DNA from: Lentisphaerae bacterium ADurb.Bin242
GTDB lineage: Bacteria > Verrucomicrobiota > Lentisphaeria > Victivallales > UBA1829
Assembly (NCBI GenBank): GCA_002069785.1
Contig: MWCA01000005.1
Location: 50,622 to 114,621, forward strand
DNA: 64,000 bases
Direction of reading: 5' to 3'
The notes beneath the pieces were generated by a model, which saw only the letters and a list, made by a program, of their open reading frames with translations, was not told the origin of the DNA and did not search any database. Position 1 is the stretch's first letter; every line of letters starts with the position of its first letter. Shown piece after piece: positions 17,493 to 25,350 of the stretch. The translations under genes were made by a program, and so were the position numbers.

Positions 17493-20400
17493 TCATTTCA
17501 GGCCGTCAAACACGCGCAGTTCGTCATAATATCCGGTGGAGACCCAGCGGCGCCCCAGCTGGAAATTCTCCATGGAACGGAAGAACACCTTCTGCGGACT
17601 TGCGATCTCCTCCCGCCCATCGATCATCAAGCGGATTCCGGACTTGCCGAAGTTCAGCCGGATGTGCTGCCAGATGTCCGCCGGCCAGCGGTCGGTCCCG
17701 GAGGAAAGACGGATATTCCAGTCGGTTTTGTTCCCATTCTGTTTGCCCATGGTGAAGATCATTTTCCCGCTTGCGGGATCGAGAAACAGCCAGAAGATCT
17801 GGCCGCCTTCCAGGTTTCCGCGCAGGATGTCCCAGTGCATTTTGCTTCCGGGGAGGTGCGGACTCCGGTTTTTGAAGAAGAAATCGATGGTCATGTCGCC
17901 GGACTTGACATCGAATTTTTCCGGCAGAATCCAGCCCGATTCGTAGTCGCGCAGAAGGAGGCATTTCCCCTTCATGCCTTTTGCGTCGAACACGTAGAAA
18001 TGCTTATCGTAAAGATTCTTCCCCCGGGTGGAACCGTCGAACGGTTCGTAAAAAAGCAGGCCGGACTCATCGGTTTTCCCGGAAACGGCGTCGGACTGTT
18101 TTTCCTCCATGACCGGGAAATCCATGCCGTCCGCGGCCTCCAGCAGAAGAAGGATTCCTTTGCCCGTTTCACGGGTCAGCGTCAGCGGACGGGTTTCTCC
18201 GTTGTTCAGGACGCCGGAAAAAGCCGGGCCCGTCAGGGATTTCACCGTGCATCTGCCGGGAAGCTGGAACTGGAGGTTCATGGAAACCGGATTGAGGGAG
18301 TAATCCGCCAGATAAACCAGCGCCTTGTTCCGGTTGACCAGACAGAGCGGATGGACCCGGACAGGGAGTTTGAGCGCGGTATTCCGCGCCTCGGAGACCG
18401 TGACCAGGCCGCGGGTGCGTTTCGCCCCTTCCACGAGCGGCTCGATTTCCGCGATCAGGTTCATCGCCTCGCTTACATATTTGACGCCGAGGTTGTCCGA
18501 GCCGGCGAATCCGGGGAAGATGTAGGCGCCCGGACACTGGAGCAGCGCGGTTTCCAGCAGGATGTAGAAGGAGTGTTCCGGCGGGAAGGGATTGCCCTCC
18601 TGCCAGAAGCCGATGGTGAGCGTCGGAGCCAGCAGCGCTTTTTTTCCGGCGGTCAGGCTCTGGAACAGTTCGATCTCGCCGCGATAATTGGGCATGGTCC
18701 GGTAGAGATTGTTGTAGAGCATCGGCATGTTGTAGTCCAGGAAGGACGCGAAACGCGCGGTATCCTGAAGATTGTCCATCCGGATGGATTCGTCGGACGT
18801 TCCGGAGATGGTGCACCAGCCGATTTTGGTTTCGTTTGCGAGCTTGCGGGCGTCGCCGATCACCTCTTCCAGATAGGAAGCATACTGGTCGCATTTAAAA
18901 TCCACCCAGATTTTATGATGTTCCGGATGCTTTTCCGGATTCCTGGCAATTTCAAGGGGTTCGACCCACGGTTTGCCGGGATGTTTCTTCGTGAAGAACT
19001 GTTTGAACGCGGCGACGGTGCGGGGCGTAAAGCTGATCCGTTCCCCGCCGAAATAGGCTTCGTAGTCGGAAACGGCCAGATCGAATCCGAGGCCAAGCCC
19101 CTTCCGGACCGCATTTTCCGACACTTCCTTCATCCAGGGGCCGCGGACAGTGAAGTCGAAGCTGTTCACCGGCTTGCCGTCGACATCGATCGACTTGTAT
19201 TCGCGCCCTTTGTCCGGTGACGCCAGATAGAACGGCGGCGCAAAATAAATCCCCATGATCGCGGTCATGAACCCGGCTTTTTTCAATTCGCGGTTCATCG
19301 CCCGGACCTGGTCCGGTGAAACGACTTTATTGGGAACGCTGTAGTTGAAACAGAGCCCGTTCAGGCCGAGGTGCTTCATATTTTTTTCGAAGTCCGGATA
19401 GTTCTTCCAGAGCGAATAGTCCAGCCCGAACAGGACTTTGAAATGTTTCGGAATGCGCGCCGCCGGAATGCGGATCACTTCGCACGGGAGGGTGTTTTCC
19501 ATGATCTGTTTTCCGTTTTGGAAGCCGCGATAATAGATCGTGCCGGTTCCGGCATCTTTGGCTGCCCGCAGGAATACGCGGTAATGGTTGGGCGACCATT
19601 CGTTCAATTTCCGGGCCGTGACTGCGAAACGGCAGCGGGTGTATTTTTGGCCGTCGCGTTCGGCAACGGTTTTCTTCACGAGCTCCATATCCTCGTTGAC
19701 CATCCACCAGTAGTTGCCGGTGTGCCCTTCGAACGAAACGAATTCCGGCAGGTCGACTTCAAATTCCAGCTTGCCGCCGCCGATGTTGCGGATGCCGAAG
19801 GTCAGGGGAAGCGTCACGTCCGGCGAAACCCAGGCCGCCGATTTCCAGAACTGGAAATTGACCGGAATGTTCTTCTCCGTAGAAGTGTTGAAATGAGCCG
19901 TCAGGTTCACTTTGTCTCCGGGACATTGCTTCGCGTTCAGCGCGGGGTTCAGAACCACCGGAAGCGACAGCGCCGCGACTGCCTGTTCCGTGAGTTCGCC
20001 GACGGGAGCCAGATAATAGGTGTAAACGGCCTCCGGGACCGGATCGACCGCCTTGAACAGCATTTCCATGGAGGTGATGTGCGGCGCGATATAATCGTAG
20101 AGGACTTCCGGCTGCTGTGCGGACACCATCAGAAGGCCGTGTTTCCGTTCCGGGTTGACATAGGCGCTCCAGTTGCCCGTATTTTGGATCATCGGCTGAA
20201 GAATGACCTTCGGGGACTGGACAGCCGTTTCGATTCCGTTCCGGTGCGATAAATAGAAGCGGTTGTCCTTCCCGGCTGCTTCACGCGGAATCGCGAATCC
20301 CTGGTGAAGCCACGGCACAATCTTGAAACTGCCCGCCACCGGGTTCGTATTGCGGAATTTGAGGTCGATCCGGACATACGCGCCCTTTTCCGGAAGGGTG

Positions 20401-20735
20401 TAGGTCTTGGTGATCTCCAGCTTCGCAAGAGGCTGGATTCCGGTGACCTGAAGCACTGCCGAGCGAGGCGTCCGCGAGACCAGTTTCCAGGGAGCGCGAA
20501 TGTATTCGCCGTTGTCGCCGAAGATCCGCTCCTTACCGAGACCGTATCCGTCTTTATTCAATTCTTCCGGGGAAAATTCGAACTTCACCGCGCCGCTTTG
20601 AAGGGACGTGATGATGCCGCCCTTTTCAGGAAGGACCGTCAGGGAGACGGAAGGTGTTTTCAATTCAACCGGTGCGCCCGGAAGTGCGGCGGTGAAAGCG
20701 GCGAGGCCGAAAAAAGTCAGGAATTTTATTTTCAT
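17493..20735 (-). CDS. Large secreted putative glycoside hydrolase with LamG-like C-terminus
   Basis: The start at 20735 gives 1080 residues with a clear signal peptide (MKIKFLTFFGLAAFTAALPG) and AAGGAAA upstream. The N-terminal half is beta-rich (LPEKGGIITSLQSG onward, mutarotase-like in feel). A probable TIM-barrel region spans about 470-830, with KVLFGLDYSLWKNYPDF, GIYFAPPFYLASP and LAVSDYEAYFGGE. The C-terminal part (about 880-1080) is concanavalin/LamG-like, with YEPFDGS at its start and YYDELRVFDG at its end. It is the last gene of cassette 2, 46 bases after the pseudopilin. I cannot assign a GH family or substrate. Confidence 0.72.
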   Translation of the reverse strand: MKIKFLTFFGLAAFTAALPGAPVELKTPSVSLTVLPEKGGIITSLQSGAVKFEFSPEELNKDGYGLGKERIFGDNGEYIRAPWKLVSRTPRSAVLQVTGIQPLAKLEITKTYTLPEKGAYVRIDLKFRNTNPVAGSFKIVPWLHQGFAIPREAAGKDNRFYLSHRNGIETAVQSPKVILQPMIQNTGNWSAYVNPERKHGLLMVSAQQPEVLYDYIAPHITSMEMLFKAVDPVPEAVYTYYLAPVGELTEQAVAALSLPVVLNPALNAKQCPGDKVNLTAHFNTSTEKNIPVNFQFWKSAAWVSPDVTLPLTFGIRNIGGGKLEFEVDLPEFVSFEGHTGNYWWMVNEDMELVKKTVAERDGQKYTRCRFAVTARKLNEWSPNHYRVFLRAAKDAGTGTIYYRGFQNGKQIMENTLPCEVIRIPAARIPKHFKVLFGLDYSLWKNYPDFEKNMKHLGLNGLCFNYSVPNKVVSPDQVRAMNRELKKAGFMTAIMGIYFAPPFYLASPDKGREYKSIDVDGKPVNSFDFTVRGPWMKEVSENAVRKGLGLGFDLAVSDYEAYFGGERISFTPRTVAAFKQFFTKKHPGKPWVEPLEIARNPEKHPEHHKIWVDFKCDQYASYLEEVIGDARKLANETKIGWCTISGTSDESIRMDNLQDTARFASFLDYNMPMLYNNLYRTMPNYRGEIELFQSLTAGKKALLAPTLTIGFWQEGNPFPPEHSFYILLETALLQCPGAYIFPGFAGSDNLGVKYVSEAMNLIAEIEPLVEGAKRTRGLVTVSEARNTALKLPVRVHPLCLVNRNKALVYLADYSLNPVSMNLQFQLPGRCTVKSLTGPAFSGVLNNGETRPLTLTRETGKGILLLLEAADGMDFPVMEEKQSDAVSGKTDESGLLFYEPFDGSTRGKNLYDKHFYVFDAKGMKGKCLLLRDYESGWILPEKFDVKSGDMTIDFFFKNRSPHLPGSKMHWDILRGNLEGGQIFWLFLDPASGKMIFTMGKQNGNKTDWNIRLSSGTDRWPADIWQHIRLNFGKSGIRLMIDGREEIASPQKVFFRSMENFQLGRRWVSTGYYDELRVFDGLK

Positions 20736-20781
20736 GAATGTTTCCTTGTTTTCAATAAAAATTATGCGATACGGGGGCGGT

Positions 20782-21510
20782 TCAAGGGATGTTGAGCTTG
20801 TTGGAATAGACGGGCGAGTTGAGTTTTCGCATTTCTTCGGCGTTGACCGGAGCCGCATGACCGTCCAGGAAATACATGTTGGCGGCCTTGGCATGGCGCA
20901 TGGCGGTGATCTGGTTGCTGTCATAATAGTAATAGACGACCCAGTTCATTCGCAGATAGATGCTGTTCTTGTCAACGCTGTCGGTAAGAATCACCTGGGT
21001 GGTGTAGCCGTATCCTTTTCCGATGACCTGGGACGGCTTGAAATATTTCGGAAGAGTTGTCCATGCGGCCTGCTCCCGGTTGTAGTAGTCGACCGGCATT
21101 CCATAGGTCAGAAGGGTGTTGGCCATGCCCGGAATATTATCCCGCGCGGGATCCACCTTGGCGGTCGGACAGGTGAAAGTTTTCGGATAATAATAGACCC
21201 AGTCGCTTCCGTATTTTCCTTTCGTATAGCCGTTGGCCCGCAGGAGATTGCTCCAGTACGAGTATTCCGGGGGATTTCCGGCGAAATAATACTCGTTCCA
21301 GTCCATTCCGTACTGGGTCACGAGCATGCCGGTCTGCTTCAGATTGTTGAGACAGGTGATCGCCTGGGCTTTGAGCCTTGCCTTGTTGAGCGCCGGAAGC
21401 AGCATTCCGGCCAGAATCGCAATGATGGCGATCACGACCAGGAGTTCGATCAGGGTGAATCTCCCCAAGCCGAACATCCGCATCCTGTTTGCCGTTGTTC
21501 TGTTTCTCAT
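20782..21510 (-). CDS. Pseudopilin-like protein (cassette 2)
   Basis: This 242-residue protein starts at 21510, where AAGGAGG lies 8 bases upstream. It begins [17 protein letters not shown] and then [20 protein letters not shown]. Residue -1 is Arg, not the canonical Gly. A TCLNNLKQ motif follows the helix and [14 protein letters not shown] near the C-terminus is a full H-x9-DG element. It lies between the regulator (54 bases upstream) and the secreted hydrolase (46 bases downstream) on the same strand. Its function is unknown. The family resembles type II secretion pseudopilins but no secretion or peptidase genes are in this window. Confidence 0.85.
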   Translation of the reverse strand: MRNRTTANRMRMFGLGRFTLIELLVVIAIIAILAGMLLPALNKARLKAQAITCLNNLKQTGMLVTQYGMDWNEYYFAGNPPEYSYWSNLLRANGYTKGKYGSDWVYYYPKTFTCPTAKVDPARDNIPGMANTLLTYGMPVDYYNREQAAWTTLPKYFKPSQVIGKGYGYTTQVILTDSVDKNSIYLRMNWVVYYYYDSNQITAMRHAKAANMYFLDGHAAPVNAEEMRKLNSPVYSNKLNIP

Positions 21511-21564
21511 ACTCAGTCCTCCTTGACTTATGTTCATTTTAAAATGGATGGCTTTTTTCTTTCC

Positions 21565-22665
21565 TCAGAACGCTTTCCAGGCAAACATGGACTCCACGCG
21601 CCGGATCATCGCGCTCTCCCGCAGGATAACCTTGTGGAAAATAATGACGTCCGGAACGGCAACCGACGGATTGCCGAACCATTCCGAGGCATTGGCGATC
21701 AGTTCAACCGCCGTTTTTCCCATCCGGAAGTAATTCAGCTCCACGGTCGCCAGCGGCGGATTGAGAAAACGGGCTCCGGGATATCCCGAGAACCCCATGA
21801 CACAGAGATCTTCCGGAATCCGGACGGACAGTTCTTCCGCCGCCCGGAGCAGCAGCATGGCGAAGAAATCCGAATAACACATGACCGCGGTCGGCGGATG
21901 ATTCATTTTGAGGAGACGGATCAGCGCATCCCGGATGCTTTGATACTTGTATTCCGTGTAAAGGATCAGTTTGGGGTCAAAAAGGTCTTCGGCGCGCAAG
22001 GCTTCCCTGTAAGCGGCCGGGTCGTCTTCGTATCCCTGGAGATAGGGCAGCGTGAGCGTGGCGATCCGGGTATGTCCCGCTTTTTTGAGGGCGCGGATTC
22101 CGTCCATCCAGGCGGTCTTGCGGTCGGGGCGCAATCCGGCGAACCCGGTGGTGCGCACGTCTCCGGCATGACAGCCGGCCATAATGACCGGCCGTCCGGA
22201 TTTCCGGAGAAATTTCACATAGGGTTCTTCTCCTGTATAGCGGCCTCCGAAAATCACGAAGCCCGCGATTTCCTTGTTGTGGAACATCGACATGGTTTCA
22301 TTGACGAAGTCGATCGGGCAAAGCTCGATTTCGAAGCCGTGTTCCAGCGCCGCCTTCTGCATTCCGGGCAGGATGTAGTTCCGGGGCTCCGCGATGTCGT
22401 TGCCCGGCTGGAGCAGCGCGACGATCAGGCGGTGGTCGAGGCCGGGCGCGTTGACAAACGTGCCTTTCGGACGGACCCGGATCAGGAGCCCCTCCTCTTC
22501 CAGCTTCTTCAGCGCGGCGCGAAGAGTGTCCCTGGACACCTTGAATTCCTCCGTCAGCTTCGTTTCGGGCGGAATCTGTAAACCGTGCTTGTAGCGGCCG
22601 CTCAGGATCTGGTCGCGCAAGGTCCGGTATAATTCTTCCCGTTTCAGATGTCCGCAGGAGATCAT
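21565..22665 (-). CDS. GntR-HTH / LacI-type sensor transcriptional regulator (cassette 2)
   Basis: From the ATG at 22665 this is a 366-residue protein; AGGTGG sits 5 bases before it. A GTG three codons earlier is possible but has no ribosome site. The GntR winged helix covers about residues 5-75 (IPPETKLTEEFKVSRDTLRA, then LIRVRPKGTFV). The rest is a LacI/GalR-type effector domain with SDFFAM, VMGFSGYPG and PPLATVELNY. It is a close paralogue of the regulator at 48505, which heads cassette 3. It probably controls its own transcript from a consensus promoter upstream. Confidence 0.87.
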   Translation of the reverse strand: MISCGHLKREELYRTLRDQILSGRYKHGLQIPPETKLTEEFKVSRDTLRAALKKLEEEGLLIRVRPKGTFVNAPGLDHRLIVALLQPGNDIAEPRNYILPGMQKAALEHGFEIELCPIDFVNETMSMFHNKEIAGFVIFGGRYTGEEPYVKFLRKSGRPVIMAGCHAGDVRTTGFAGLRPDRKTAWMDGIRALKKAGHTRIATLTLPYLQGYEDDPAAYREALRAEDLFDPKLILYTEYKYQSIRDALIRLLKMNHPPTAVMCYSDFFAMLLLRAAEELSVRIPEDLCVMGFSGYPGARFLNPPLATVELNYFRMGKTAVELIANASEWFGNPSVAVPDVIIFHKVILRESAMIRRVESMFAWKAF

Positions 22666-22676
22666 GAAATCCACCT

Positions 22677-22733
22677 ATTGTATGCCATTGTCTGTTATTG
22701 TTTCTATTATAGTATGTTTTCAGGGATTGTCAA
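22677..22733 (-). promoter_or_regulatory. Consensus promoter with 10-bp-phased repeats for cassette 2
   Basis: On the minus strand TTGACA (22728-22733), a 16-bp spacer and TATAAT (22706-22711) match the sigma-70 consensus in all 12 positions. Downstream of the likely start point the plus-strand word ATTGT occurs at 22677-22681, 22687-22691 and 22697-22701, exactly 10 bp apart. This phased repeat could be a repressor site in the leader. A promoter this strong would need tight repression. Confidence 0.7.
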
Positions 22734-22773
22734 GATGGAGAAGAAAAAATTTTCGGAATTTTTTTTCCGTCCC

Positions 22774-22801
22774 TTGAAATAAGGGCGGAAACGGATATTG
22801 T
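22774..22801 (+). promoter_or_regulatory. Probable promoter for the 22841-25334 operon
   Basis: TTGAAA (22774-22779), a 16-bp spacer and TATTGT (22796-22801) lie about 40 bases before the regulator start. The -10 box is imperfect, so this is a moderate call. It diverges from the cassette 2 promoter with about 40 bp between them. Confidence 0.4.
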
Positions 22802-22840
22802 AAGTTGTATGGTCAACCAGTAAAATTCAGGAATGCGGGT

Positions 22841-23932
22841 ATGGAGAATAGTCCGGTTTACCGGCATATCAAGGATGTTTTGAGGGAGGAAATCCGGCAG
22901 GGGAAATACAAACCGGGAGACCGCCTGCCTTCCTCCAACGAACTGGCCGCGATGTTCGGCACCAGCCGCAACACGTCGGTCAAGGCGTTGACCGAACTGG
23001 TGTTCGAAGGCGTGGCCTCCGCCATGAAGGGGAGCGGCACGGTCGTCAATGACCTGAATGCCGCGTCCGGAGCGCTCCGCCGGAAACTCCGGAAGGAATG
23101 TCCCGACATCGGCCTCCTGCTGGCGGATCTGGACGACCTGAACCATCCTTATATTGCACGGGTCCTCCAGGGGATTTCCGGACGCGCGAAAACGCTTTCA
23201 TGCACGATCCGGATTTTCTGCATCCGGAACGCCTCCATCGGCGAATTCGTGAAGCAGCGCCCGTTCGACGGCCTGATCGTGATCACCGAACTCCCGGACA
23301 GTTCGGTTCTGTATATGAAACAGCAGAAGGTCCCGTTCGTCCTGCTGGGCAATGACCTGGCGGGCGAGGAAGTCGCTTCCGTGGCGAACGACTCTTTTTC
23401 CGGCGTGTTTGAAGCCATGCGTTATTTGCACGGGCTGGGACACCGCCGGATCGGGGTTCTTTCCGGTCCGTCCGGAAGGAGCGTCACGGCATGCGGATAT
23501 CTGGCATACCGGCAAATGCTCCAGGAATTCGGACTCGCGGAAGACGAATGTTTTTTCAAGGCAAGCGACTGGGGGGAAGAGGCCGGGTACGAGGTGTTCG
23601 GACGGCTTCTCAAATCCGGCAGACATCCCACGGCTCTTTTCGCGTTTGAAGATTATATCGCCTGCGGTGCGATCCGGGCGGCGAAAGAGGCCGGGCTCCG
23701 CGTGCCGGAAGACCTCTCGGTCATCGGCTGCGGGAATTACACGGATGCGCCGTCCGGGATTCCTCTGACCACGGTCGAACCCTTCTGCGGCGAACTGGGG
23801 GCGAAGAGTCTCGAACTGATCACGGCGATCCTGAAGGGGAAAGCGCCGCCGGACCGGAAAATCTTTGTGAAACCGCTCCTGATCGAGCGGGAAAGCTGTA
23901 GAAAAACAGATCATCGAAAGGGCAAAAAATGA
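22841..23932 (+). CDS. GntR-HTH / LacI-type sensor transcriptional regulator
   Basis: From the ATG at 22841 this is a 363-residue protein; AGGAATGCGGG lies upstream, while an in-frame ATG at 22805 lacks a ribosome site. It has a GntR winged helix (about 1-70: PGDRLPSSNELAAMFGTSRN, then GSGTVVND) and a LacI-type effector domain (ALFAFEDYIACG, LSVIGCGNY, PLTTVEP). It diverges from the cassette 2 regulator and overlaps the downstream GNAT gene by ATGA. It probably regulates the acetyltransferase-amidohydrolase operon in answer to a small ligand, perhaps a sugar. Confidence 0.85.
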   Translation: MENSPVYRHIKDVLREEIRQGKYKPGDRLPSSNELAAMFGTSRNTSVKALTELVFEGVASAMKGSGTVVNDLNAASGALRRKLRKECPDIGLLLADLDDLNHPYIARVLQGISGRAKTLSCTIRIFCIRNASIGEFVKQRPFDGLIVITELPDSSVLYMKQQKVPFVLLGNDLAGEEVASVANDSFSGVFEAMRYLHGLGHRRIGVLSGPSGRSVTACGYLAYRQMLQEFGLAEDECFFKASDWGEEAGYEVFGRLLKSGRHPTALFAFEDYIACGAIRAAKEAGLRVPEDLSVIGCGNYTDAPSGIPLTTVEPFCGELGAKSLELITAILKGKAPPDRKIFVKPLLIERESCRKTDHRKGKK

Positions 23933-24417
23933 GTGTAACAGTCCGGAATTTTGAAGAAAGGGACGCCGAACGGGTCGCCCGGATCATGTTTGAAAGTTTC
24001 AAAACGTTTCTGGGCGACCGGATCAAGGAGCCGGAGACGCCGGATTACTGGATTCAGTGCTCGACCCGGGATTTCGCCCATTCCGTCACCCGCTCCTTCG
24101 TGGCGGAATCGGACGGAAAAGTGATCGGGTACCTCTGCGCCACAGCCAATACGAAGAACGGTCTCGGAACGCTCAATGTGATCGGGGTCGATCCGGCCTG
24201 TTTCGCCCAAGGGTGCGGAAGCGCTCTTTTCGCCGCCGCGGACGCCTTCTGGCGCGGCCTCGGCATGCGGAAAATTTATACGTGCACCTCCCACGTCAAC
24301 CTCCGCGCCCAGGCCTATTACAAAAAAATGGGCTTCGTGGAGGAAGGCCGTCTCAAGGATCACTTCCACGAGGGCATCGATGAGATTCAACTGTCCAAAT
24401 TCATGAAGAAAGGATAA
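23929..24417 (+). CDS. GNAT-family N-acetyltransferase
   Basis: This 162-residue protein has the GNAT fold order. It starts VRNFEERDAERVARIM, then has a central strand VIGYLCATAN, the acetyl-CoA-binding region VIGVDPACFAQGCGSALF with the Q-x-x-G-x-A type loop, and the C-terminal NLRAQAYYKKMGFVEEGRL motif. It transfers an acetyl group from acetyl-CoA to an unknown amine. The start overlaps the regulator stop by ATGA and the amidohydrolase follows 5 bases later, so the three are one operon. Confidence 0.85.
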   Translation: MSVTVRNFEERDAERVARIMFESFKTFLGDRIKEPETPDYWIQCSTRDFAHSVTRSFVAESDGKVIGYLCATANTKNGLGTLNVIGVDPACFAQGCGSALFAAADAFWRGLGMRKIYTCTSHVNLRAQAYYKKMGFVEEGRLKDHFHEGIDEIQLSKFMKKG

Positions 24418-24422
24418 TTCCC

Positions 24423-25334
24423 ATGTTTGTCGACATTCATGCGCACGCTTACCGGAAGCCGGTCCCGTTCGTGGTCCAGTTCCCCTCGCCGGACGAACTT
24501 CTCCGCCGTTATGACGAATGCGGGATCGAGATGGGGTGCATTCTCCCGATCGTCAGTTCGGAAATCTATTTTCCCCAGGCGAATGAGGATATCCTGGAAA
24601 TGGCGGAAAATCACCCGGACCGCTTCCTTCCGTTCTGCAACGTGGACCCGCGCTGCCTGAGCGATTCCTGCCATGCGCCGCTCGACCGCGTGCTGGCCTA
24701 TTACAAAGACAAAGGCTGCCGGGGAGTCGGGGAGATCATGCCGAATCTGCCGACCTCGGACGACCGGGTGCAGAACCTGTTCCGCTGCGCCGAAAAGGTG
24801 GGGCTGCCCGTGACCTGGGACGGCTCGGACCGTCTCGGCGGCGACTTCGGGCTGTACGACGATCCCGGCATCCCGCAGTTCGAACGGACGCTGGCCCGGT
24901 TCCCCAAACTGACGGTGTTCGCGCACGGCCCCATCTTCTGGTCCGAGCTCGGAAAACTCGAAACGCCCGCACAGAGGAAGCCCATCTTCAACGACAACGC
25001 GGACTACATTCTTTCCGCAATGCCGATTCCCCCGATCCGCGAGGAAGGCGTGGTCCCGAAGCTGTTCCGGACCTATCCGAACCTCCTCGGCGAGCTTTCC
25101 GACGCCTTCCGCATGCTGAACTGCGATCACGACTACGGGCCGAAGTTCCTCACCGAATTCCAGGACCGCCTGTTTTTCGGGACCGACATCTGTTTTGCCG
25201 GCATGCCGTTCCACACGATGGAACTGCTGCTGAAATGGCGCGATGAAAAGAAAATCTCCGAAACGGTTTTCCGCAAGATCGCCCGGGAAAACGCAATCCG
25301 TTTCTTTCAGCTCCCGCTTTCCATTCCGGAATGA
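24423..25334 (+). CDS. Amidohydrolase-family (TIM-barrel) metal-dependent hydrolase
   Basis: This 303-residue protein starts MFVDIHAHAYRK, giving the HxH metal ligands of the amidohydrolase-2 superfamily (His6, His8). Later signature parts are GEIMPNLP, VFAHGP and the near-terminal FFGTDICFAG with the catalytic Asp. There is no signal peptide, so it is cytosolic. Relatives include decarboxylases and lactone hydrolases, and the substrate cannot be read from sequence. It ends 16 bases before a convergent gene. Confidence 0.82.
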   Translation: MFVDIHAHAYRKPVPFVVQFPSPDELLRRYDECGIEMGCILPIVSSEIYFPQANEDILEMAENHPDRFLPFCNVDPRCLSDSCHAPLDRVLAYYKDKGCRGVGEIMPNLPTSDDRVQNLFRCAEKVGLPVTWDGSDRLGGDFGLYDDPGIPQFERTLARFPKLTVFAHGPIFWSELGKLETPAQRKPIFNDNADYILSAMPIPPIREEGVVPKLFRTYPNLLGELSDAFRMLNCDHDYGPKFLTEFQDRLFFGTDICFAGMPFHTMELLLKWRDEKKISETVFRKIARENAIRFFQLPLSIPE

Positions 25335-25350
25335 CCCGGACGAAAAAATC

